This document shows, one piece after another, positions 59,301 through 64,000 of a stretch of DNA of 64,000 nt. Numbering within the stretch: position 1 is the stretch's first letter; each line of letters starts with the position of its first letter. The notes below the pieces were generated by a model, which searched no databases, had not been told where the DNA came from, and was given only the letters and a program-made list of their open reading frames with translations. The position numbers were made by a program, and so were the translations under genes. Source of the stretch: Glandiceps talaboti (taxonomy: Eukaryota; Hemichordata; Enteropneusta; Spengelidae); NCBI RefSeq assembly GCF_964340395.1, contig NC_135549.1:9331342-9395341 (forward strand). The letters run 5' to 3'.

Positions 59301-62300
59301 TCAACAGAGCACTGCTACAACTTACTGCAATGAAAACTCGTGGCTGAGTTGTAAACAAAATAGTCATAGTGAATGCCTATATCTCTGGCACAAAAGAGAA
59401 CTTGCGAAACCTGCCATGTTGAATGATGCATCATGGGAAATGTGATAATGAATACTAATCAATTAGTATTGTAAACAATGTTGATACATTGTTTGTAACC
59501 ACAAATGATCAATTTATAGTTACTCTGACCACTGTGGGAGGTTTATATTTTATCAGAAGCTCCAGATTAGGTATTACGATAACTACAGATAATCCCATAG
59601 TCCTTTGTGTCTGAGCATGCTCAGCCTGGATTGCACGTTCTTTAGTGTGACTGGTCATAGTGAATGTCTATATCTCTGGCACAATTGTGACTGGCCGTAA
59701 TCAATGTCTCATTCTTCAATAGAATTTCTAGCTTTAGACAAGCATTTCTGTACAATCTTTAAGATGACAAACATTTCAGGTACTCAAGACGAGAAAGACA
59801 ATTCATTACTACGTATAATCTCAGTTAGAAACTAAGACACTGTGGTGAAGTCATGGAAGAGTCACATGGTTCTTGATTTTTACAATTTACCAAAAGGCAT
59901 ACCTCTACTATGCTGAAACTGATCGACCAACTAAATTTCAATAAATGTTCTAATCAGTAACACTAACACTAAATCTGAGGATCGTGGGAGGTTGAAACAG
60001 GGGTATGGATTGACAACTCTAGTCTTTACACTGTACCTGGGTGTTAGATATTGTAATTTGTTGTCCATTCATACTTGTCAATGATGGTATACTTTGCATA
60101 TCTGAAACAGTTGATGCCACACATCCAATAATATGATACTCTAAGATAAAATGAATTTGTTCATCTTGACGCCAACGATTCAACTGAAAAGTAAGAAGAG
60201 ACGAACAGTTAATACTAGACCTAGGTTTCTTTGTTTCATGTACTCTATCTTGTACACATAGCAATAATAGTTGAAAAGTAGGAACATTGAACTGATGTCA
60301 TACATGGTGAAAATTACATTAACTTTGATATGGGCTTTCGATAGTACACGTCTTGGCTGTTCTTTCTACCCATCCAACCACATGAAATCCAAGATGATTT
60401 GATTTTCCACTAATTCTATCGCCATGACAACACTTTATATACAATGACTGATTTTCATGGCAGAGTAGCAATAGGAATAGTGTTCTGTACAACGAGAAAA
60501 CAGACCATAATTTATGATCAGAACACACTCATTTTAGTAAAAAACTGAAAGACATTTTTTTTAGTTGATTTGCTCCACTCTTACCTGTCCTGGGTTTGCT
60601 GTTTCAAGATTTTGGAATGCTTGGTTGTTTGGTATGAAGAGAGTGAATGGACCTGGACCAATCATAAAACGGACATCATTCACCTGTCAAATAATTTAGT
60701 AATAATTAATACATCAGATGATATAATGATGAATTATAAAAGTAGCACAAGTTCTGACAAATACCATTGCATTGAACAGTAACATGGTGTAGCATCAAAA
60801 CAGTTACACAAGTGTTGGCAAAATAGCCAGAGAGCTGCAGTCTTTGTGACAGTCTTCTCCCTAGAGTTCCTTCACAAGAGGACTCACACCAACAGTCTGT
60901 AAGGTATGCCATGTCAGGTCATCCTCCCATGTAATAAAGGCCAAAAAATACACAGCATATCTTACAGTCTAACAGACCAGTAACACTTTCTGTAGTTACA
61001 TATATTCACAATTATCCAAAATATTGATAGGTGGTGAAAAAATTACCCATGATTAGTATTGAAATTTCATTAGACTCTGCTTTCATAGATCAAGGTTCAT
61101 AGGTCAAGGTTCATAGATCAAGGTTCCAGGATGCAATTAAATCCAAAGTTCTAACATTACCAGTATCTATTACTGACGATTAAGTTGGACCATTCTTTTT
61201 TTCTGGACTAACTTTCTCTACAGATCTGTCAGACAACTGTGTTTTTCACATATACTCTTAATCCTAATCTGACATGGGCCTTAAACTCTGACCTATGACC
61301 TATGACACAACTGGTAAAGTTAGCTGCATTACTGTTTGTTCCAATGTATTTTAACCAACTCTTTCAAGAATAACAAATATACATACCACACTTTGATATA
61401 ACGAATTAAATGATGTATAATTTAGATTCTTGCCAATTTCCTGATAAAAAAGAAAATGATATACAGTTAGGGTTTGGGTTCAGGGGACATTTTGCCATTG
61501 TTTTCCAAATGGTCTCTGTGTTGTTTATATCTTAATATCACATATACAGCCATTACAGATTGGAAGAACAGATTTATATAGTCTTTTTAAGTAGATGTCA
61601 GTTTCCGCATCCACTATTTCGTGTGAGACATCACAAATTTTGTACAGAAAAAAATACAGAAAAAAATTTTTAGGGTCGGCAGTGAAAAGCTAGGTGGGGT
61701 CAGGTAACCAGAACCAGGTCTCAATGCAAAGAAGTTCTGAAAGACATGGGTAAATCAGCAATACTATCATACATACCTCCATAATTTTTCCTATACAAGT
61801 GATTCCGTTTCCAATGTAACCACTTATACATGTACAAACTCTCTGGTCTGGTCCTGTATGGGTGCATATAGCTAATATACTACACCCACCATGGTCTTCC
61901 ATGCATGGATCTATCTCCTGGCAACCAACCAATCCATTACCTTGGTAACCAGGCAAACAATTACATGCTCTCTGTAAGATAAAATGTCTCAAAAATTCAA
62001 CCAAACTTTGTTTCTTTGTTTAATATCTGCATAATTTGGTCAAAATGCTTTTTTTCTTAACTTTTACAAAAGATATCAAAATTGAGATTTTTTGAACATA
62101 AAAACCTCTTGCATACTTTCTTTCCAAAAGTTTATTTACAATTTCAGATTTCAATGAAACTACGAGTAAAATAACAATTTTCCTTGCAATTAACATTTTT
62201 CCTAAAATTTAAATCTCTCTGGAAATATGGAGTCGTGGTGTAACTATTTGATTGTTGTTGTATTTTTGTGTCTAAATTCATAAAAAATTTATACATAATT

Positions 62301-63719
62301 AACTTTTCCGAATTCTTGTCAATTTTCAAATCAACTTAAAGATAACTATTTTGAGGAGACTCACCATATTTGGACCGGTGAATATACATTCTGCATGTTC
62401 ATGACAACCACCATTGTTATACACACATAGGTCAATTTCTGAAATGTGAGCATATATGGTAGCATTAGTATCTCTTCACAATTGACTGACAACTATGAAC
62501 TTTATGAAATAAGTGATATAGACATGAAATCAGAATTTTCTGAATGTGTCCCATCAAATACTACACAATATCATTTTCAGACATTTAAAAAAAAAATCTA
62601 ATTCTCAACACCTTGCCTTTTATGTCTCAATAATACGTCTGACAGCTCCACTATGTGGTTTCTGACTGTTTTCTCAGGTTGCCAGTTACATCATAGTCAC
62701 AGTTCAACTATCACAGGTTTTTGTGACATTAGTTTGTTGACTTTTGTATTGTATGATTTGCTTTCAGCGTCTTTGATCACATTTCTGCTGGTTTGTTTGC
62801 TTGTCTCTAATGTCTTACCTTCACAGTAGACGCCATCCCCTGAGTATCCATCCTGGCAATTACATGCCCTACTGCCTGGAATGTTGACACATGTAGCAAA
62901 GTCAGAACATCCACCATTGTGGTCTTCACAAAGGTCTTGTGCTGTAAATACACACCCAAAAAAATTCAAACTGATATGAGCACAAAAGTTTATCATTTAG
63001 GATTGGAGTTCTCCAAACTCAGTTTTACACTGTTACCAGATTTAGCATTTCTGTATACACCTTACTGAATATTAGTTTAAAATGAAGTAAAAACAAATAA
63101 AACAGCCAGATTTATTTGACTGTTTAATGGAAAATAACACAGTAATTTCAGTATATTTAGCAAAATAACAATTACTGTTTGTTTTTTATAAACATATTGG
63201 CACTATGCATCACATTTTTCTATCTTTGAATACTTACCTTGACACTGCTGTCCATCTCCTACATAGCCTCTGTTACAAACACAAGTATTATTTGCACCAC
63301 AACTACAAATAAATCACACAGAAAATATACTTGGTAACCGTATCGTAAAATGTCTGCATTCATCCTAATGCTCTCTTTTTCAATGTCACCGAAACTATCA
63401 TTATATACATCAAATTATTTCAATGAGCTACTTTATTTGACAATTTTAAGATTAAATTTCAGTATTTGGTGACGAAAATAACAACACAAGAAATGATAAA
63501 AATCAAGTTTATACTTCGATATATTATGTATGACTATACTGGGTACAAAGGATATTGGACGATAGTTTAAAAAAAAAATAATATTCAAGTTTTTGATTCA
63601 CAATTTTTTTAACCTTAAAATTTTTTCAATACAACATAAACTATTATCTTAAATCAAATGTACTTACAAAGCATTTATGTCACAGGATACCAGACAATCT
63701 CTATGTGAGTCTGTTGTTG
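47171..63719 (-). CDS. STAB: Stabilin-like scavenger receptor, 3' part (25 exons joined)
   Basis: Large type I membrane receptor of the stabilin family. Vertebrate members are endocytic scavenger receptors that take up modified proteins, glycosaminoglycans and apoptotic cells. I joined 25 minus-strand exons, 3,191 nt in all. Each has AG/GT borders and phases agree at every junction, giving 1,062 residues plus a TAG stop. Domains by residue in this partial protein: EGF-like repeats (about 5-165), FAS1 (170-301), Pro/Gly linker (302-355), FAS1 (357-490), stabilin-type cysteine-rich segment (495-566), EGF and laminin-EGF repeats (567-825), FAS1 (830-958), transmembrane helix (977-999), cytoplasmic tail with NPLY (about 1047-1050). 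Vertebrate stabilins have about 2,550 residues and seven FAS1 domains, so the first half lies beyond 64000. No Link domain is present. Family assignment is very secure. Whether it groups with STAB1 or STAB2 cannot be said, and it is probably pre-duplication. Confidence 0.94.
47230..47486. repeat. Compound (TG)n/(GTAC)n/(TATG)n in the last stabilin intron
   Basis: (TG)n 47231-47275, TG-rich mix to 47330, (GTAC)n about 47334-47364, (TATG)n 47368-47422, (TG)n 47463-47482. It fills half of the 525-bp last intron and begins about 32 nt from the exon 25 acceptor. In the transcript it reads as CA repeats just before the pyrimidine tract. Confidence 0.96.
47723..47818 (-). CDS. STAB: Stabilin-like, window exon 24 (cytoplasmic tail, NPLY)
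   Basis: A 96-nt phase-0 exon. It starts GGAEGGRVILG and ends DDKPVFDNPLYAETG. FDNPLY is an NPxY-type motif, the class that binds PTB-domain and clathrin adaptors in endocytic receptors. Vertebrate stabilin-2 has a comparable NPLY. The acceptor is ctctttcaatag and the donor GTGAGTAC. Confidence 0.93.
47938..48102 (-). CDS. STAB: Stabilin-like, window exon 23 (transmembrane helix)
   Basis: A 165-nt phase-0 exon. After NKDFSPTTR comes a run of about 23 hydrophobic residues (IVALVVVSIVVLAVVLFLSY, then IWY) and a basic stop-transfer RRNRRK. This fits a single-pass type I topology. The cytoplasmic part continues LTLNDPNSPIVCSRYIS. The acceptor is gctcttttcag and the donor GTAAGTAC. Confidence 0.95.
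48989..49120 (-). CDS. STAB: Stabilin-like, window exon 22 (FAS1-C, H2 box)
   Basis: A 132-nt phase-0 exon. IPTSNGILHVINEPL is the H2 box that ends the last FAS1. A charged stalk ending ADVSE leads to the membrane segment. The acceptor is attgttttag and the donor GTACTGAA, weaker than most. Confidence 0.93.
49923..50054 (-). CDS. STAB: Stabilin-like, window exon 21 (FAS1-C, middle)
   Basis: A 132-nt phase-0 exon reading TLTTKGIQSHIVSELQ, then DGKMYTTMSGSVIHLTKGKE. It is the beta-strand core of FAS1. No YH dipeptide is present, unlike FAS1-A and FAS1-B. The acceptor is accaacttttag and the donor GTAGGTGT. Confidence 0.92.
50323..50436 (-). CDS. STAB: Stabilin-like, window exon 20 (FAS1-C, H1 box)
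   Basis: A 114-nt phase-0 exon. LTIFVPINGNISPNT is the H1 box of the last FAS1. The usual A-F after the Asn is replaced (N-G-N-I), as in the divergent last FAS1 of the family. The acceptor is ttttctattctag and the donor GTAAGTTT. Confidence 0.92.
50910..51034 (-). CDS. STAB: Stabilin-like, window exon 19 (EGF end, FAS1-C start)
   Basis: A 125-nt exon, phase 1 to 0. GGGSCVCKNGYVGNGTLC ends the last EGF-like repeat. NGDMYETLASINHFSEFFT is the first helix of the membrane-proximal FAS1. The acceptor is taatcttacag and the donor GTAAGTAT. Confidence 0.93.
51035..51536. other. Stabilin-like intron at the expected Link-domain position
   Basis: A 502-bp intron between exons 18 and 19 with a run of 15 C at 51182-51196. 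No Link-type cysteine pattern or extra exon is visible on the minus strand, and the flanking exons join in frame without one. Confidence 0.75.
51537..51681 (-). CDS. STAB: Stabilin-like, window exon 18 (EGF-like, site of missing Link)
   Basis: A 145-nt exon, phase 0 to 1. NSRSCMCNYPLVGDGITDC closes one EGF. VDACDRLISECSENAYC then LEFPVT opens the last one. In vertebrate stabilins the Link domain is inserted right after this point. Here the exon joins G|AT directly to exon 19. The acceptor is gctttctttcag and the donor GTATGCGT. Confidence 0.93.
51759..51915 (-). mobile_element. SINE body fragment, second copy
   Basis: Matches the body of the element at 16441-16781: ACAATCC(A/G)TTGCAG, AAGCATTCACA(G/T)TGCAA, TCCTACC, TTATACAGCTGGGTTGACT on the plus strand. 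It lacks the tRNA-like head and the TATATAAA tail, so it is truncated at both ends. It lies in the stabilin intron between exons 17 and 18. Confidence 0.75.
51974..52164 (-). CDS. STAB: Stabilin-like, window exon 17 (EGF-like 1.5 repeats)
   Basis: A 191-nt exon, phase 1 to 0. IDRCEYDNGGCSNHADC to YEGDGIVC is a full EGF-like repeat. VDLCERLNGGCHSNATCRY to TGP begins the next. N-glycosylation sequons occur at NQT and NAT. The acceptor is tgattaccag and the donor GTAAGTGT. Confidence 0.94.
52474..52689 (-). CDS. STAB: Stabilin-like, window exon 16 (two EGF-like repeats)
   Basis: A 216-nt phase 1-1 exon. ACQCSEHGTCIDGMTGDGSC to WTGPYC is one laminin-like EGF. CDPPCHTHAVC to YYGNGRDC is a second EGF-like repeat. 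The acceptor is gttcacag and the donor GTAAGTAA. The intron upstream begins with an (AAT/ATT)n-like tract. Confidence 0.95.
53221..53370 (-). CDS. STAB: Stabilin-like, window exon 15 (EGF/laminin EGF)
   Basis: A 150-nt phase 1-1 exon. It starts CPGGSRNPCNGHGTC, continues with SCTCQPGFAGDACEIC and ends FGRQCE. This is a laminin-type EGF arrangement, as in stabilins. A different frame stays open here for 65 codons, but only this one is cysteine-patterned and in phase with its neighbours. The acceptor is ccatctacag and the donor GTAGGTTG. Confidence 0.94.
53516..53642 (-). CDS. STAB: Stabilin-like, window exon 14 (cysteine-rich CC motif)
   Basis: A 127-nt exon, phase 0 to 1. It contains GCRQECTIMNMQPNCCPNHY and then GADCR. 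The C-x3-C...CC-x-n-YG-x-x-C pattern is a stabilin signature just before the laminin-type EGF repeats. The acceptor is gatatattag and the donor GTAAGTCT. Its last G joins AA to give Glu. Confidence 0.93.
53925..53981 (-). CDS. STAB: Stabilin-like, window exon 13 (cysteine-rich)
   Basis: A 57-nt phase-0 exon reading SRCGSCSFPPVCPPNGKPT. It matches the short C-x2-C..C segment that follows the penultimate FAS1 domain in vertebrate stabilins. The acceptor is aactatttcag and the donor GTAAGTAT. Confidence 0.9.
54328..54474 (-). CDS. STAB: Stabilin-like, window exon 12 (FAS1-B, H2 box)
   Basis: A 147-nt phase-0 exon. DGGIAHGIDRVLEPPSIGG is the H2 box. RCDNRSRTTVM starts the cysteine-rich segment typical of stabilins. 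The donor is GTAAATAT. The acceptor (ctacaaaactag) lies in a tandem duplication. Copies at 54517, 54559 and 54601 would each lengthen the exon by a length of 3n+1 and shift the frame, so 54474 is the start that keeps the protein intact. Confidence 0.92.
54463..54606. repeat. 42-43-bp tandem repeat spanning the exon 12 acceptor
   Basis: Units start at 54463, 54506, 54548 and 54590 (ATAGATGTCACCCTAGTTTT, then GTAGAAAA...TTCAA). Read on minus, each contains CTAGGGTGACATCTAT, the splice acceptor plus the first codons of exon 12. Three extra copies of the intron-exon border therefore lie upstream of the true one. Confidence 0.92.
54986..55069 (-). CDS. STAB: Stabilin-like, window exon 11 (FAS1-B, middle)
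   Basis: An 84-nt phase-0 exon reading MYSSDLIVSPDLTTMQGSDI and then SAGCWGNQ, the beta-strand part of FAS1 between YH and H2. The acceptor is ctcttttcag and the donor GTAAGTAA. Confidence 0.9.
55688..55945 (-). CDS. STAB: Stabilin-like, window exon 10 (FAS1-B, first half)
   Basis: A 258-nt phase-0 exon, the longest seen. It starts in the linker (PPRTRGAPPLEDIG). It then encodes the FAS1 helix YSIFKRLFEASGL, the H1 box PFTIFLPTNDAFNSLP and a KYHMIRD YH motif. The acceptor is atattcacag and the donor GTAAGAAC. Confidence 0.95.
56055..56500. repeat. Diverged tandem array, about 90-105-bp units
   Basis: About 4.5 units. Each has TTACAGCAATG(C/T)AATGCAGGGCTG and then CTCTGGGTTGAGC...GGACCAC. 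It sits within the long stabilin intron. Unit length varies because of indels. Confidence 0.72.
56620..57140. repeat. Degenerate minisatellite, about 30-bp units
   Basis: Recurring GTGGCAGAGGGTGTGTATGT-like words with ATAGTGACAGAG variants. Plus-strand frames (for example 56736-57005) look periodic (V-I-V-T-E-G) because of the repeat, not because of a gene. Confidence 0.65.
57673..57745. repeat. (TATG)n/(GTGC)n microsatellite
   Basis: (TATG)n to about 57714, then GTGCGCGTGTGTGCGCG and GTGCGTGCG variants. It is intronic in the stabilin-like gene. Confidence 0.93.
58960..59175 (-). CDS. STAB: Stabilin-like, window exon 9 (FAS1-A end, Pro/Gly linker)
   Basis: A 216-nt phase-0 exon. ANGVIQEVDQILVPE is the FAS1 H2 box that ends the domain. 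It is followed by about 40 residues rich in Pro, Gly, Asn and Arg (for example PPPKPNDNRPPPPHNPRGG), a flexible linker to the next FAS1. The acceptor is ttttctag. The donor GTTAGCGT is non-optimal and opens the 3.0-kb intron, the longest in the part seen. Confidence 0.91.
60037..60183 (-). CDS. STAB: Stabilin-like, window exon 8 (FAS1-A, YH motif)
   Basis: A 147-nt phase-0 exon. It contains HFILEYHIIGC, the YH motif that FAS1 domains place between the H1 and H2 boxes, then SLTSMNGQQITI. YH is implicated in integrin or ligand contact in other FAS1 proteins. The acceptor is acttttcag and the donor GTACAGTG, weaker than its neighbours. Confidence 0.93.
60585..60683 (-). CDS. STAB: Stabilin-like, window exon 7 (FAS1-A, H1 box)
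   Basis: A 99-nt phase-0 exon. It contains GPGPFTLFIPNNQAFQNL, the conserved FAS1 H1 box (T-hydrophobic-F-x-P-x-N-x-A-F). The acceptor is atttgacag and the donor GTAAGAGT. Confidence 0.94.
61387..61440 (-). CDS. STAB: Stabilin-like, window exon 6 (FAS1-A start)
   Basis: A 54-nt phase-0 micro-exon reading EIGKNLNYTSFNSLYQSV, the first helix of a FAS1 (fasciclin-like) domain. The acceptor is ttttttatcag and the donor GTATGTAT. It is too short to stand alone, but it joins flanking exons in frame exactly where a FAS1 domain should begin. Confidence 0.86.
61777..61971 (-). CDS. STAB: Stabilin-like, window exon 5 (EGF-like 1.5 repeats)
   Basis: A 195-nt phase 0-0 exon. RACNCLPGYQGNGLVGC finishes one EGF-like repeat. 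IDPCMEDHGGCS up to GYIGNGITC forms the next whole one. It ends KIME and leads straight into FAS1. The acceptor is atcttacag and the donor GTATGTAT. Confidence 0.94.
62365..62438 (-). CDS. STAB: Stabilin-like, window exon 4 (EGF-like, first half)
   Basis: A 74-nt exon reading IDLCVYNNGGCHEHAEC followed by IFTGPNM. It holds the first three cysteines of an EGF-like repeat and ends in phase 0 before RACNC of the next exon. The acceptor is cacatttcag and the donor GTGAGTCT. The split after the GPN/GPD-type segment recurs at the exon 17/18 junction, as expected from duplication of EGF pairs. Confidence 0.92.
62819..62941 (-). CDS. STAB: Stabilin-like, window exon 3 (complete EGF-like repeat)
   Basis: A 123-nt exon in phase 1-1 that encodes one whole EGF-like repeat. 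It starts QDLCEDHNGGCSDFATC and continues to a G-Y-S-G-D-G turn and a sixth cysteine. The acceptor is tatttacag and the donor GTAAGACA. One EGF per symmetric phase-1 exon is the usual unit of EGF exon shuffling. Confidence 0.93.
63238..63302 (-). CDS. STAB: Stabilin-like, window exon 2 (EGF-like, second half)
   Basis: A 65-nt exon reading CGANNTCVCNRGYVGDG and then QQCQ. This is the C-terminal half of an EGF-like repeat with the stabilin-typical G-Y-x-G-D-G turn. The acceptor is tatttgtag and the donor GTAAGTAT. It ends with one base (G) that joins CA of the next exon to give Ala. Confidence 0.88.
63668..63719 (-). CDS. STAB: Stabilin-like, window exon 1 (EGF-like, first half)
   Basis: A 52-nt exon with 2 nt of a split codon at each end. 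It reads DCLVSCDINAF after a short lead and carries the first cysteines of an EGF-like repeat completed in the next exon. The acceptor is ctttatag and the donor GTAAGTAC. The codon TT|T joins it to the next exon as Phe. The preceding exon must end in phase 1 and lies outside the window. Confidence 0.82.
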
Positions 63720-64000
63720 CTATAAAGGAACATACAAAAAAAAAAAATATAAATATGCAAAGTGCAATTTTATACAAAAATCAGATGTCGATTGAAAATA
63801 CACCCTGATATTTCAGTTCCCCATTTCTACAGGTATTGAGAAAAACCTTGTTTTCAATTGGAATTCAGTTTCATTATTGACACTGATAATGTGATTATTA
63901 TATGAAAATAGAATTTCTTGTGAAAAAAAGAAGTTTTTTCCTTGAACTTTCTAATTATCTGTTATTAACCAGTGATACCCCTAGGTTCAGTTATAAGCTA
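63720..64000. other. Stabilin-like intron running off the window
   Basis: No exon with a phase-1 end is visible, so the upstream exon lies beyond position 64000. AT-rich with A runs. Confidence 0.6.

Overview
This is a 64-kb piece of an animal nuclear genome. It is AT-rich and split by many spliceosomal introns (GT..AG). It is full of microsatellites and minisatellites, with very frequent TACATGTA/GTACATGT-type words. Gene content and texture suggest an aquatic invertebrate, probably marine (a lophotrochozoan or an invertebrate deuterostome). The sequence alone does not fix the species. Only two genes can be supported, both on the minus strand. Nearly all long open frames elsewhere come from simple repeats, such as CT, GACA, TA and GTAT runs.

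The main gene lies at 47171-63719 on the minus strand. It is the 3' part of a stabilin-like scavenger receptor. I could join 25 exons, every junction with GT..AG ends and matching phase, into 1,062 residues ending at a TAG stop. Domain order is four EGF-like repeats, FAS1, a Pro/Gly-rich linker, FAS1, a cysteine-rich stabilin segment, EGF/laminin-type EGF repeats, a membrane-proximal FAS1, one transmembrane helix and a short tail with an NPLY motif. The order matches the C-terminal half of vertebrate stabilins, but the Link (hyaluronan-binding) domain expected before the last FAS1 is absent. The 5' half lies beyond position 64000.

The second gene starts at 38506 on the minus strand. Two short exons (38481-38506 and 38111-38233) encode the N-terminus and NZF/RanBP2-type zinc finger of an RYBP/YAF2 protein, a subunit of variant Polycomb complex PRC1. 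I recognised no further exons in the 38 kb downstream. That region is probably a long intron, or intron plus flanking DNA. The RYBP start sits inside a block of retained CpG (about 37.43-43.07 kb) that contrasts with CpG-poor sequence on both sides.

The rest is repeats: a dispersed ~360-bp family with a central palindrome (three copies), a tRNA-derived SINE plus a second body fragment, tandem arrays with 30, 43, 46 and 57-bp units, an irregular array carrying the octamer ATGCAAAT in nearly every unit, and many microsatellites. I found no defence system, operon, CRISPR array or credible RNA gene. The points most worth a second look are the Link-less stabilin, a tandem duplication of one of its splice acceptors, the palindromic repeat family and the octamer array.
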